Positions 34,447 through 45,200 of a stretch of 64,000 nucleotides of DNA are shown here, one piece after another. The notes beneath the pieces were generated by a model. It did no database searches. It had not been told where the DNA came from and saw only the letters and a list, made by a program, of their open reading frames with translations. The DNA lies in NCBI GenBank assembly GCA_020633205.1, contig JACKEB010000015.1, forward strand, positions 248,001-312,000, given 5' to 3'. The position numbers and the translations under genes are program-made. The first letter of the stretch is position 1, and the number at the start of each line of letters is the position of its first letter. The DNA comes from Polyangiaceae bacterium. GTDB taxonomy: Bacteria; Myxococcota_A; Polyangia; Polyangiales; Polyangiaceae.

Positions 34447-37400
34447 CTACTGCGGGTTCTGGTCGAAGCAGCAGCGGAACCCCACGTCGAACAGCTTGAA
34501 CGACGAGTCGACGGTGTAGAAGCTGAAGTTACAGCTCGCGCCGTCCTCCGACTGCGTGTTGAACGCACCGCCCATCAGACTGAACAAGCAGTTCGGGTCG
34601 GAGGGGTTCTCCGGCGTGCAGGCGTTGCTCGCGCTGGTCGTGCGGTTCCACGTGATCTCGCGCAGGTTGCCCATGATGTCGAAGAAGTCGAGGGAGCCGC
34701 TGTAGTCCGCTCGGCAGTTCTGCAGCGTGGGTGACGCGGCTCCACCGGTGTAGGCGGTTGGTAGCAAGCCATCCGTCACACCGTTGCCAGCGTTGCCGTC
34801 CCAGTCGTAGGGGCCGATGTTGCAGTGAGGGTTACCCTGGGGATACGACCCGTTCGAGGTGCAAGCACTTGCCGGGGCGTAGCCGCGGGTACAGGTACCG
34901 CTCGGGCCACGGCAACCAGTGCGCCACTCGGGGAAGGTGCATAGCCGGCCGCCGACTGCGGCGCAGGTCTGTGCGGCCTCAGACGGGGTGACGTTGAACC
35001 ACGGCACCACACCAGGGACGGAGCAGGCGAGGGTCTCGTCTGCGGTCTCCGTGCTCGGCGGGTTGGTGTGCCAACCATTGCCGGTGCCAGGGTTCGTCGA
35101 CGTAGCACCCGGTCGAGACGCTTCGTACATGTACATGTACTTGCCGCCACCGATCGAAGCCACCGCGGGAGCTACGTGGCGAGGGTCGCTACCCGGCGCG
35201 TTGTAGGTCTCGTCGATGTCACCGTCACAGTCGTTGTCCTTGCCGTCGCAGAGCTCTGCGCTGGCGAGGGTCGTGTTCTTCACCGCGGTGCACTTGGTCT
35301 GAGCGGCGTTACCTGGATCACACTGATAGGTGCCCGAGGTGCGGCAGATGCCGTGGCTGGTCGCGGTGCCATCGTCGCTGAAGCAGGCCTTGCCCACGTA
35401 GTTGCCCGTGGGGCCAACGACTGCGAGCTGGAAGTCGTCGTCGATGGTGCCGTTGCAGTTGTCATCCCTGGTGTTGCATGTGTTGTCCGGGCTGCTGCAG
35501 TAGTCCGGGAAGGCACCCGTGCAGTAGCCGGACGGGAACGCACAGCGCCAGGAGCCGGACTGGCAATTCACCGCGACGTTCGTGGTGCAGTTCGGGTCCG
35601 TGGCAGCTGGGCTCACGCCGCAGACCTGAGCCGCCGTGGGCTTGTTCGCTGGGGCGACGTTGTCGACCTGGCAGTCGCAGTTGTCATCGATGCCGTTGCA
35701 GAGCTCCGTTGCGCCGGAGCTACCGGAGCAGGCCGTCTCGCAGTCGTTCGCCGCGCCCGAGCACTCGATGAAGCCGCTCTTGCAGCCCGCGAAGGCGCAG
35801 GTACCTGCGTTGCAGGTCCAGTTGCCGTTACCGCCAGCCAGCGCGAAGCAGTCGCGGCCACACTGACCGCAGTTGCGGACGTCGTTCTGCAGGTCCGGCT
35901 GGCTGCTCAGGGTGCCGTCGCAGTTTGCGTCCACACCACAGGTGTCAGTCGTGGAGGTTGCCTTGACGGAGCCGTTGCACACTGGGCTGCCGCCTTGGCA
36001 GCGCAAGATGCCCGACCTGCACGGCGTGGTAGCGCCGGGAGGTGCAGCGGGTGGAACGTCACACGTGACTCCCATTCCGACCGCATCCGACGTGCAGAGG
36101 TTGTTCACGCAAGTTGCACCGCCGCTGCATTGAGCGTTGGTGGTGCAGGGGGTGGCGGGAGTGACCACGACGCCGTCGATGACACCGTCGCAGTTGTCGT
36201 CGCGTCCGTTGCAGATATCCGGGGTGGGATCGACCGCGCCCTGACAGGACGGCGCGCCGCTGATGCACTGGATGGTTCCCGTGCGACACGAGCCGACGGA
36301 AGAACCACAGGTGCCGCCCACGTCGATCGGTGAGTCGTCGATCTGGTTGTCGCAGTCGTCGTCCTTGCCGTTGCAGGTCTCCTGGATATCACCCGGGCGA
36401 AGGACGAAGGGAGCGGAGTCGCCCTTGCAGATGCCGTTGCGAACGCCCGTCGCGGGGAAGTTCGGGTTGGTCGCCGTCTTCTGATCCGAGCTGGTGTCGC
36501 AGCAAGTGATGCTGCCACCGATGCACTTGCTCTTGCCCTTGTGCGAGGCGGTCGAGCACTCACCAGAGGCGCCACCGAAGCACTCCGCGCCGACGTTGGT
36601 GTCGTCAGTCTCGAGGCTCGGGTCGGCGTTGTCGATCAAGCCGTCGCAGTCGTTGTCGATGCCGTCGCAGACTTCGGGGCCCGGCGTCGCCACGGAGCAC
36701 TGATACTCGCAGCCGTTGTCGGGGGAGCCGTCGACGTCGTAGAAGCCCGGATCGCACTGATCGATTTGGCACTTCGTGTTGGTCTCGTCGCAGGTCCCTC
36801 CCGAGCCAGCGGTGGTCTCGCACTTGGCGGTGCCGTTCGGAATCACGCACTTCTTCCCGCAGCGACCGCAATTGAGCACGTCGTTGCAGGTGTTTACGTC
36901 CTCGTCGACGGTGCCATCGCAGTCATCGTCGCGACCGCAGACCTGAGCGGTGGTTCCGCCGCTGTCCGTGGTGACGGTGCCGTCGGGGTTCCACGGACAG
37001 TAGTACTCGCAACCGTCCTTTGGGTCCCCGTTGAGGTCGTAGAACTCAGACTCGCACTTCTCGTAGGTGCAAGTGCCCGCTTGCGAGCCGTCGGTGACCG
37101 ACGGTGGATTGCAGCCGGGATTGACCAAGTGCTCACCTAGGGTGCAGTTGGTGGCGCAGTTGCCGCAGTTTTGCGGTCGCGTGTAATCGATGTTCTCATC
37201 GATCTCACCGTTGCAGTTGTCGTCGAGCCCGTTGCAGAGTTCCTGATCGAGGCAACCATCCGGCTTCGCCGCATCGTTACCGCCATCGACCTGGATGAAG
37301 CCACCCGTGCCGGAGTCGATGCCAAAGCCATCGAGGTTACCAGCGTCAGCGCTGGTACCACCGCTGCCGCCGTTGTTCTTTCCGTCACCGTCACACTGGT

Positions 37401-37491
37401 CGAAGCAATAGCTCTCAGTCGCGCAGCCCATCATCCCGGTGAGCGCAGTCGCTCCGGCAATCAGGAGTGCGGTCCAAACGTGGGGTCTCAT
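34447..37491 (-). CDS. Secreted MopE-type repeat protein with C-terminal formylglycine-generating-enzyme-like fold
   Basis: A 1014-residue protein. The signal (VWTALLIAGATALTGMMGC) suggests a lipoprotein. The body has eight or nine Cys/Asp loops such as CNGLDDNCNGEIDE, CDGIDNDCDGLID and CDGKDNDCDGDIDE, matching the PF11617 putative metal-binding motif found in copper-binding MopE, separated by Cys-rich spacers. From about residue 800 the protein changes to an FGE-sulfatase-type fold (GGRLCTFPEWRTGC, FDIMGNLREITWN, LMGGAF, FDVGFRCC). The longest frame extends 113 codons upstream, but that overlaps the neighbouring gene antisense to nothing useful; the ATG at 37491 overlaps that gene's TGA (ATGA). 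Probable surface protein binding Ca or Cu; whether the C-terminal fold is catalytic is unknown. Confidence 0.85.
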   Translation of the reverse strand: MRPHVWTALLIAGATALTGMMGCATESYCFDQCDGDGKNNGGSGGTSADAGNLDGFGIDSGTGGFIQVDGGNDAAKPDGCLDQELCNGLDDNCNGEIDENIDYTRPQNCGNCATNCTLGEHLVNPGCNPPSVTDGSQAGTCTYEKCESEFYDLNGDPKDGCEYYCPWNPDGTVTTDSGGTTAQVCGRDDDCDGTVDEDVNTCNDVLNCGRCGKKCVIPNGTAKCETTAGSGGTCDETNTKCQIDQCDPGFYDVDGSPDNGCEYQCSVATPGPEVCDGIDNDCDGLIDNADPSLETDDTNVGAECFGGASGECSTASHKGKSKCIGGSITCCDTSSDQKTATNPNFPATGVRNGICKGDSAPFVLRPGDIQETCNGKDDDCDNQIDDSPIDVGGTCGSSVGSCRTGTIQCISGAPSCQGAVDPTPDICNGRDDNCDGVIDGVVVTPATPCTTNAQCSGGATCVNNLCTSDAVGMGVTCDVPPAAPPGATTPCRSGILRCQGGSPVCNGSVKATSTTDTCGVDANCDGTLSSQPDLQNDVRNCGQCGRDCFALAGGNGNWTCNAGTCAFAGCKSGFIECSGAANDCETACSGSSGATELCNGIDDNCDCQVDNVAPANKPTAAQVCGVSPAATDPNCTTNVAVNCQSGSWRCAFPSGYCTGAFPDYCSSPDNTCNTRDDNCNGTIDDDFQLAVVGPTGNYVGKACFSDDGTATSHGICRTSGTYQCDPGNAAQTKCTAVKNTTLASAELCDGKDNDCDGDIDETYNAPGSDPRHVAPAVASIGGGKYMYMYEASRPGATSTNPGTGNGWHTNPPSTETADETLACSVPGVVPWFNVTPSEAAQTCAAVGGRLCTFPEWRTGCRGPSGTCTRGYAPASACTSNGSYPQGNPHCNIGPYDWDGNAGNGVTDGLLPTAYTGGAASPTLQNCRADYSGSLDFFDIMGNLREITWNRTTSASNACTPENPSDPNCLFSLMGGAFNTQSEDGASCNFSFYTVDSSFKLFDVGFRCCFDQNPQ

Positions 37492-40400
37492 TTCGAGGCT
37501 CCTTCCGACTTTTGCGCGCCAAAGGGACGCCGTTTGCGGCGTCGCATCCAAACAAGAGCCAGACCGAGTCCCGCGAAGGCCAGTCCAGCGGAATTTCCAC
37601 GCTGATTCACGCGGCAGGCACAGCCGCCGCCGCCAGTTGCCAGACCCCAGACGCCCTTGGGCGCTTCCGAGGAGTTCCCAGCGTTGCCAGCATTGCCCGC
37701 GTTGCCACCTGTGGCTCCGGCGCTGCCCGCGGTTCCGCCGTTGCCACCAGTTCCGCCGTTGCCGGCGCCACCTGTTGCACCGGTTCCGCCAGTACCGGCG
37801 GTCTCGGTGTAGCAGTCCCCCTCGCGACACTCCTGACCGGTGGGACAGAGCACACCGGCACAGGGGTCGTCACCACACGAGCCATCGATGGGATCGCAGG
37901 TGCTTCCGTCGTCGCAGAATGGATTGACGCAGGAGCTGTCGGCGCATGCAAAGCCTGTGTCCGCATCTCCCTTGCAGACCTGACCTGCGGGGCAGTCGGT
38001 GCCACAGCCGGTGGGCTCACAGGTGCCTCCCTTGCAGACTTCGCCTGCGGGGCAGGAGACTTCAGCGCAGGAGCCGGTGCAGGTGGCGTCAGTGAAGGTG
38101 CCGTTGGGCTTGCAGACTTCGCCCGGCTGACAGGGATTGGGATCGCACGGGTCATCGACACAGGCGCCGTTGTGACAGGCGAGCCCACCGGTGCATCCGA
38201 AGAAGTTGCAGTTGGTGTCGGGTCGACACTCGCCAGCGAATCTTCCGTAGGGAACACACTGCTGTCCGTCGGGACAGGCGATGCCGTAGCAGGGGCCTTG
38301 GCATCCCGCTTGTCCCTTGCACTCACAGACGGGGACGGTGCGCCCGCCGATGGTCGGCGTGCCTTCGGGTCCGCAGGCGAGCGAGCCATTGGTGTTGAAG
38401 GTGGTCTTGGTGGTGCAATCTCCGCAGGGATCCGAGACACAGAAGTCCCCGGCGGACGTGTCAGTGCCAGAGCGGTCGACATTCTTGCAGTCGGAGCCGG
38501 TGGGGCACTTGAATTCGCCCGAGCCGCAGGGCTCGGCGCACTGGCAGTTGCCCGCGCTAGCTTCGACACAGGTCTTGCCAGGGTTACACAGAGCTTGCTC
38601 GTTGGGGCTCGCGTCCTCGTCGATCTGTCCGTCGCAGTCGTTGTCTAGACAGTCGCAGGTTTCAGGCTGCGGCCCGACGCCACCGGAGCAGACCACCGAG
38701 CCCTGGACGCAGGCGAGCTTGCCCGGTGAGCACTCGCCTTCGGAGACACCACAGGCGTCACCGATCTTGCGGGTTGGGTCGTTGGGATCGGTCGTGCCGT
38801 CGATGCCGTCCGGCGCGGGTCCTGCTTCATCGACCTGGCCATCGCAGTCGTTGTCCTTGCCATCGCAGACTTCGGGGGTCGGGCCGATGCCTCCGTTGCA
38901 GATGAGGTTGCCGGAGCCTTGGGTGTCGCACGCGAGCACACCAGGTCGGCACTCACCCTGGTCGCGGTTACCTGGGTAGAGAGTGGTGTCGTAGGTGGCG
39001 TTGCAGGCGTTTCCGAGCGGAATGCCGTTGTCGATCTGGTTGTCGCAGTCGTTGTCCTTGCCGTCGCAGGTTTCTGCGACTGGTCCTTGCCCGCCTTGGC
39101 ACTTGAGGGTGCCGTTGTCGCAGACGTTGACGCCCTTGGAGCACTCCCCGGTGTCGATGCCGCAGCTATCTCCGACCGGTGAGCCGAGGGCGTCGTCGGA
39201 CTGCCCGTTGCAGTCGTTGTCGGCGCCGTCGCAGACCTCGCTGGATGGCACGGTGCCCCCTGAGCAGGCCCATCCGTTGAGTCCGTCACAGACGAGTGTG
39301 CCGGTCTGACAGGGTGAGGTGAGCGTGCCGTTGCCTTGGCAGGTTGCGCCGGGAGGCGGACACCAGGCGAGTCCTTGATGCTGACAGCTGGGCGGCGGGG
39401 TGCAGCCGGTGGGGCTGGTATTCCAACAGGCGGAGTTGGTGGGCGCATCCATGAGGGGCGCGTCGTCGGTGATGCCGTTGCAGTCGTCGTCGACGCCGTT
39501 GCAGACCTCGGGCGCGGGCGGGCTGCCGCCGGAGCAGACGAGGACACCACCCACGCAGTCGGTCAGGCCCTTCTGGCACTGGCCAGCGTTGGTGCCGCAC
39601 TCGTTGCCTTCGCCGGGGAGCGTGCCCTCATCGACGCTGCCATCGCAGTCGTTGTCGATGCCGTCACAGATCTCCGTGCTGGGGCCAACGTATCCGGTGC
39701 AGGTGCCGTTGCAAGGCCTGGTGCCGCGCTTGCACTGGGAGTTGGGGCCGTAGTTGAGGCCCGGCATACCCGGTACGTCACACGCGGTGGGCGCGACCTC
39801 GTCGATCTGGTTGTCGCAGTCGTTGTCGAGGCCGTCGCAGATCTCCGTCGCGGGGACGGCGGAGCAGGTGGTGAGCCTTGGAGCAGGATGTCCCGGTAGA
39901 CAGCCGTTGGGGGTGGAGACGGTGCCACCCGCGGGGCACGAGCGGACACCGGCGCAGTTAGCCGGCGGGCTGAATCCGCAGGGAACAGCGGCGATGCCTT
40001 CATCGACCTGCCCGTCGCAGTCGTTGTCACAGCCATCGCAGATCTCGGCTGAGGGAACACACTGAGAGCAACCTGGCAGCGAGAAGGGGGCTGAAGAGCC
40101 GGAGGCGTTGTCGACGATGCCGTCGCAGTTGTCGTCGACGCCGTTGCAGGTCTCAGGCATCGGACAGCAGACGGGATCGCCGAAGCCCTCGTCAGTCTGT
40201 CCATCGCAGTTGTCGTCGGCACCGTTGCACTGCTCCCCGGCGTTGGGGCAGAGGCCGAGGGTCGGGTTAGCCGACTGCGCTGAGGTCACGCAGGGGATCT
40301 TGGTGACGTCGGGGGTGCCGTTGGCGACGGAGGTGGCGTACTGCGAGAGGCAGGTGGCGCGGCTGCCCGTGCAGCAGTCCGTGCGCGTGTTGCAGTAGTG

Positions 40401-41549
40401 CGCGTACCCTTCGTCGATGCAACCGTTGCAGTTATCGTCGACGTTGTTGCAGTTTTCCGGGCGGATTGCCGAGGAGATGATGGTCGCCAAAGCGACGGAG
40501 AGCGTCGTCTCGTCCGTGGCGAACAGCGACGCGGTGGTACCGCCAGCAGCGGCGATCGCGTCCGTGTTTGCCTGCGTCCCGCCGGCGAAGTTGATCACGT
40601 GGGTGCGGATCTTGAAGGTCTTGCCCCCCACGCTGACGCCGGTGGCGTAGAGCGCTTGCGCAGCACTCACGGCGTTGGCTTGGGAGTCACACGTCTCGTC
40701 ACCGTCAGTGATCAGGATGACGTTGACGTCGCGGCAAGAGGTGCCGCCGTTCACGCCGGTCCCCGCGCGGTCCTGAGAAGCTAGAGGGGTGTTGTACGTC
40801 ACACTGCCGTCGGGCGCCGTCCAGCTACTCGCGAAGTAGCGCCGCATGTCGCGCAGCATGCCGTTGAGCGGCGTCGAGCCCGACGCGTAGGTCTCCATGC
40901 CGTTGTTGCAGTTGTCGTCGAACCACGCGAGCACGCCATTGGTGTTGCTCGCCTGAGGGGGACTGTTCCAAAAGTCGTCCGTCTGCATCGGCACGCGAAT
41001 GAAGGCGCCGGCTCGGGTCGTCGAGTTCCCTGGGCGCGGCCCACAACCCGCGCAGGTGCCTGCAGTGTCGATTTCCTCCTGGAAACAAAAGGTGTCACAC
41101 TGGTAGTCGTCCGCGCCGCAGGTGCCGCCGGTGAACGGGTCGCAGTCGCTGTTGCACGCGCCCGCCGTTGGTCCGCAGTTCCCAATTGCGGTTGCGAATG
41201 TGGCTAGACCGAAGTTCACCTGACCTGAGAACGCCTGGACGGTCTGACGTAGCGCGCACTTCGCGTCGTTCATGCGGCTCGGGTTCTGACCGCAGGAGTT
41301 CAGCTGGTAGCCCGCAGCGTTTCTATTGCACTCCTGATCGTAGTTCGTGGGCGGCGTGGTGCAGGCAGTCATGGAGCCCGATGTGTCCACCGCCAGCATG
41401 AAGTAGGGCCGCGAGGCAGCGGGCCAGTCAGACGGGTTCGTCGAGCTGCAGCTCTGAGCCTGGGCTTGCGATGTCCAGCCAGCCAACACACCCAAGCTGG
41501 CTAACGCTGCGAGGGCCATCGGCCCTAAGCGTGAAGTGTTGTGTCCCAC
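37488..41549 (-). CDS. Giant surface protein: VWA domain, 11 MopE-type loops, Cys-rich region, MYXO-CTERM tail (copy 1)
   Basis: A 1353-residue protein. Signal peptide (LAALASLGVLAGWTSQAQAQ), then a VWA domain (FMLAVDTSGSM, an intact DxSxS MIDAS motif; NVILITDGDETC), then eleven loops of the form CNGVDDNCDGIVD or CDGKDNDCDNQID (PF11617 type). EGF-like Cys clusters follow, then a Gly/Ala/Asn linker and a tail GGGGCACR, hydrophobic helix LAFAGLGLALVW and RRRKRR. That tail matches the MYXO-CTERM sorting signal, cleaved by a CPBP-family myxosortase in the known system. GTG start with GGGAG seven bases upstream. It is coupled to the gene at 34447 by an ATGA overlap. Its central part is nearly identical in DNA to the gene at 42218. 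Confidence 0.88.
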   Translation of the reverse strand: MGHNTSRLGPMALAALASLGVLAGWTSQAQAQSCSSTNPSDWPAASRPYFMLAVDTSGSMTACTTPPTNYDQECNRNAAGYQLNSCGQNPSRMNDAKCALRQTVQAFSGQVNFGLATFATAIGNCGPTAGACNSDCDPFTGGTCGADDYQCDTFCFQEEIDTAGTCAGCGPRPGNSTTRAGAFIRVPMQTDDFWNSPPQASNTNGVLAWFDDNCNNGMETYASGSTPLNGMLRDMRRYFASSWTAPDGSVTYNTPLASQDRAGTGVNGGTSCRDVNVILITDGDETCDSQANAVSAAQALYATGVSVGGKTFKIRTHVINFAGGTQANTDAIAAAGGTTASLFATDETTLSVALATIISSAIRPENCNNVDDNCNGCIDEGYAHYCNTRTDCCTGSRATCLSQYATSVANGTPDVTKIPCVTSAQSANPTLGLCPNAGEQCNGADDNCDGQTDEGFGDPVCCPMPETCNGVDDNCDGIVDNASGSSAPFSLPGCSQCVPSAEICDGCDNDCDGQVDEGIAAVPCGFSPPANCAGVRSCPAGGTVSTPNGCLPGHPAPRLTTCSAVPATEICDGLDNDCDNQIDEVAPTACDVPGMPGLNYGPNSQCKRGTRPCNGTCTGYVGPSTEICDGIDNDCDGSVDEGTLPGEGNECGTNAGQCQKGLTDCVGGVLVCSGGSPPAPEVCNGVDDDCNGITDDAPLMDAPTNSACWNTSPTGCTPPPSCQHQGLAWCPPPGATCQGNGTLTSPCQTGTLVCDGLNGWACSGGTVPSSEVCDGADNDCNGQSDDALGSPVGDSCGIDTGECSKGVNVCDNGTLKCQGGQGPVAETCDGKDNDCDNQIDNGIPLGNACNATYDTTLYPGNRDQGECRPGVLACDTQGSGNLICNGGIGPTPEVCDGKDNDCDGQVDEAGPAPDGIDGTTDPNDPTRKIGDACGVSEGECSPGKLACVQGSVVCSGGVGPQPETCDCLDNDCDGQIDEDASPNEQALCNPGKTCVEASAGNCQCAEPCGSGEFKCPTGSDCKNVDRSGTDTSAGDFCVSDPCGDCTTKTTFNTNGSLACGPEGTPTIGGRTVPVCECKGQAGCQGPCYGIACPDGQQCVPYGRFAGECRPDTNCNFFGCTGGLACHNGACVDDPCDPNPCQPGEVCKPNGTFTDATCTGSCAEVSCPAGEVCKGGTCEPTGCGTDCPAGQVCKGDADTGFACADSSCVNPFCDDGSTCDPIDGSCGDDPCAGVLCPTGQECREGDCYTETAGTGGTGATGGAGNGGTGGNGGTAGSAGATGGNAGNAGNAGNSSEAPKGVWGLATGGGGCACRVNQRGNSAGLAFAGLGLALVWMRRRKRRPFGAQKSEGASK
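37619..40490. repeat. Direct repeat of about 2.87 kb, copy A (partner 42325-45199)
   Basis: Collinear with 42325-45199 at a constant offset of 4709 bases from 37801 to the end, and 4706 bases before a three-base indel in the Gly-rich coding part. In the stretch from about 37801 to 39098 I saw no differences; beyond that scattered substitutions increase toward 40490, after which the VWA regions are clearly diverged. Confidence 0.9.
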
Positions 41550-41816
41550 GTTTCGTCTCCCATCGCGTATCCGTGGACGAACTCCGAGCAGCAGCGCCGT
41601 AGCGCCCCCCGCGAGCCGTCCTCTGCCAAGCCTTACGAGGATCCCAAAATCTTCCCTCGGATTCCAGGCGAGTTTTCACTTTCCGCGCGTGGCGTTTGCG
41701 ACTCTTCTGGCTAAGGGTCGTTGGCGTCCACCTCGAGACCGCAAGACGGCCAGAACTTTGGAAGCTTCAGGCCTTGCTCGCTCGCCTCGGTGAGTTCAGG
41801 CAGCGCGCGTCGACTC

Positions 41817-41886
41817 GAGCCGCTTCAACCGAGCCGCTTTAACCGAGCCGCTTTAACCGAGCCGCTTCAACCGAGCCGCTTCAACC
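41817..41886. repeat. Tandem repeat, 5 x 14 bp
   Basis: Unit GAGCCGCTTCAACC repeated five times from 41817, with C/T variation at one position (TTCAACC or TTTAACC). It is followed by a broken GAGCG. Confidence 0.93.
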
Positions 41887-41949
41887 GAGCGCGTGATCGG
41901 CGGCGATTGGGAGCAGCGGTTGACTCGAGCCGGGCTCGTCGCTGCTGAG

Positions 41950-42012
41950 CTGGTCTTCGTTGCCGTCCGGCTGGTCTTCGTTGCCGTCCGGCAGGTCTTC
42001 GTTGCCGTCCGG
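41950..42012. repeat. Tandem repeat, 3 x 21 bp
   Basis: Units at 41950, 41971 and 41992, each containing GGTCTTCGTTGCCGTCCGG; the third differs at one base (CAGG for CTGG). Confidence 0.93.
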
Positions 42013-42217
42013 CAGTGTGTGGGAGCGAAGCGCACTCGCTCTCATCCTCACACGTCGATTCTCTTCAAAGCGCGCGGTCATCGACTTGAGCTGAAGCCCA
42101 TGTCACCGCGGGCGCATGTCACTGAAGGTCAGAGGGCGGGGCTTTAGGATCGCTCGGCGTCGGTGCGGGCTGAAGCTGGTTCCGCGAACAACGGAACCAG
42201 CCTTCACGAGCCCACGC

Positions 42218-45200
42218 TCAGGCGCGCGCCGATTGGGAGCGACTACGGCGGCGGCGCACCAACCCAAAGAGGAGCAGACCGAGCCATAGACCCTGACGGG
42301 AACCGCCGGGTTGAGTGCGGCAAGCACAGCCGCCGCCGCCAGTTGCCAGACCCCAGATCCCCTTCGGCTCTTCCGCAGCGGTTCCAGCGTTGCCAGCATT
42401 GCCCGCGTTGCCACCTGTGGCTCCGGCGCTGCCCGCGGTTCCGCCGTTGCCACCAGTTCCGCCGTTGCCCGCGGTTCCGCCGGTACCACCGGTTCCGCCA
42501 GTACCGGCGGTCTCGGTGTAGCAGTCCCCCTCGCGACACTCCTGACCGGTGGGACAGAGCACACCGGCACAGGGGTCGTCACCACACGAGCCATCGATGG
42601 GATCGCAGGTGCTTCCGTCGTCGCAGAATGGATTGACGCAGGAGCTGTCGGCGCATGCAAAGCCTGTGTCCGCATCTCCCTTGCAGACCTGACCTGCGGG
42701 GCAGTCGGTGCCACAGCCGGTGGGCTCACAGGTGCCTCCCTTGCAGACTTCGCCTGCGGGGCAGGAGACTTCAGCGCAGGAGCCGGTGCAGGTGGCGTCA
42801 GTGAAGGTGCCGTTGGGCTTGCAGACTTCGCCCGGCTGACAGGGATTGGGATCGCACGGGTCATCGACACAGGCGCCGTTGTGACAGGCGAGCCCACCGG
42901 TGCATCCGAAGAAGTTGCAGTTGGTGTCGGGTCGACACTCGCCAGCGAATCTTCCGTAGGGAACACACTGCTGTCCGTCGGGACAGGCGATGCCGTAGCA
43001 GGGGCCTTGGCATCCCGCTTGTCCCTTGCACTCACAGACGGGGACGGTGCGCCCGCCGATGGTCGGCGTGCCTTCGGGTCCGCAGGCGAGCGAGCCATTG
43101 GTGTTGAAGGTGGTCTTGGTGGTGCAATCTCCGCAGGGATCCGAGACACAGAAGTCCCCGGCGGACGTGTCAGTGCCAGAGCGGTCGACATTCTTGCAGT
43201 CGGAGCCGGTGGGGCACTTGAATTCGCCCGAGCCGCAGGGCTCGGCGCACTGGCAGTTGCCCGCGCTAGCTTCGACACAGGTCTTGCCAGGGTTACACAG
43301 AGCTTGCTCGTTGGGGCTCGCGTCCTCGTCGATCTGTCCGTCGCAGTCGTTGTCTAGACAGTCGCAGGTTTCAGGCTGCGGCCCGACGCCACCGGAGCAG
43401 ACCACCGAGCCCTGGACGCAGGCGAGCTTGCCCGGTGAGCACTCGCCTTCGGAGACACCACAGGCGTCACCGATCTTGCGGGTTGGGTCGTTGGGATCGG
43501 TCGTGCCGTCGATGCCGTCCGGCGCGGGTCCTGCTTCATCGACCTGGCCATCGCAGTCGTTGTCCTTGCCATCGCAGACTTCGGGGGTCGGGCCGATGCC
43601 TCCGTTGCAGATGAGGTTGCCGGAGCCTTGGGTGTCGCACGCGAGCACACCAGGTCGGCACTCACCCTGGTCGCGGTTACCTGGGTAGAGAGTGGTGTCG
43701 TAGGTGGCGTTGCAGGCGTTTCCGAGCGGAATGCCGTTGTCGATCTGGTTGTCGCAGTCGTTGTCCTTGCCGTCGCAGGTTTCTGCGACTGGTCCTTGAC
43801 CGCCTTGGCACTTGAGGGTGCCGTTGTCGCAGACGTTGAGGCCCTTGGAGCACTCCCCGGTGTCGATGCCGCAGCTATCTCCGACCGGTGAGCCGAGGGC
43901 GTCGTCGGACTGCCCGTTGCAGTCGTTGTCGGCGCCGTCGCAGACCTCGCTGGAAGGCACGGTGCCCCCTGAGCAGGCCCATCCGTTGAGTCCGTCACAG
44001 ACGAGTGTGCCGGTCTGACAGGGTGAGGTGAGCGTGCCGTTGCCTTGGCAGGTTGCGCCGGGAGGCGGACACCAGGCGAGGCCCTGATGCTGACAGCTGG
44101 GCGGCGGGGTGCAGCCGGTGGGGCTGGTATTCCAACAGGCGGAGTTGGTGGGCGCATCCATGAGGGGCGCGTCGTCGGTGATGCCGTTGCAGTCGTCGTC
44201 GACGCCGTTGCAGACCTCGGGCGCGGGCGGGCTGCCGCCGGAGCAGACGAGGACACCACCCACGCAGTCGGTCAGGCCCTTCTGGCACTGACCAGCGTTG
44301 GTGCCGCACTCGTTGCCTTCGCCGGGGAGCGTGCCCTCATCGACGCTGCCATCGCAGTCGTTGTCGATGCCGTCACAGATCTCCGCGCTGGGCCCAACGT
44401 ATCCGGTGCAGGTGCCGTTGCAGGGCTTGGTGCCACGCTTGCACTGGGAGTTGGGGCCGTAATTGAGGCCTGGCATACCCGGTACGTCACACGCGGTGGG
44501 CGCGACCTCGTCGATCTGGTTGTCGCAGTCGTTGTCGAGGCCGTCGCAGATCTCCGTCGCGGGGACGGCGGAGCAGGTGGTGAGCCTTGGAGCAGGATGT
44601 CCCGGTAGACAGCCGTTGGGGGTGGAGACGGTGCCACCCGCGGGGCATGAGCGGACGCCGGCGCAGTTAGCCGGCGGGCTGAATCCGCAGGGAATAGCAG
44701 CGATGCCTTCATCGACCTGTCCGTCGCAGTCGTTGTCACAGCCGTCACAGATCTCGGCTGAGGGAACACACTGGGAGCAGCCTGGCAGGGAGAAGGGCGC
44801 CGAAGAGCCAGAGGCGTTGTCGACGATGCCGTCGCAGTTGTCGTCGACGCCGTTGCAGGTCTCAGGCATCGGGCAGCAGACGGGGTCGCCGAAGCCCTCG
44901 TCGGTCTGGCCGTCGCAGTTGTCGTCGGCGCCGTTGCACTGCTCACCGGCGTTGGGGCAGAGGCCGAGGGTTGGGTTAGCCGACTGCGCTGAGGTCACGC
45001 AGGGGATCTTGGTGACGTCGGGGGTGCCGTTGGCGACGGAGGTGGCGTACTGCGAGAGGCAGCTGGCGCGGCTGCCGGTGCAGCAGTCCGTGCGGGTGTT
45101 GCAGTAGTGGAAGTAGCCCTCGTCGATGCAGCCGTTGCAGTTGTCATCGACGTTGTTGCAGTTTTCCGGGCGGATTGCCGAGGAGATGATGGTCGCGAAG

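Larger units (their letters stand above)
41550..42217. other. Intergenic region between the duplicated giant genes; two minisatellites, no gene
   Basis: About 670 bases separating copy 2 (upstream) from copy 1 (downstream), both minus strand. It should hold the promoter of copy 1 near 41560-41700. The rest is occupied by the 14-bp and 21-bp tandem repeats listed separately. Open frames across it are repeat-derived. Confidence 0.6.

Noticed and set aside
35068..36333. Plus-strand open frame of 421 codons inside the MopE-FGE gene
   Set aside because: Its low-complexity Val/Ala/Arg composition mirrors the Cys/Asp repeats on the opposite strand; no ribosome site or domain.
37467..39550. Several long open frames in other frames of the duplicated giant genes, appearing twice
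   Set aside because: They are overlapping shadows of the repeat-rich coding sequence; their duplication simply follows the 2.87-kb repeat.
37619..45199. Possible insertion element or transposon behind the long direct repeat
   Set aside because: No transposase, terminal inverted repeats or target duplications; the repeat lies within collinear coding sequence of two paralogues.
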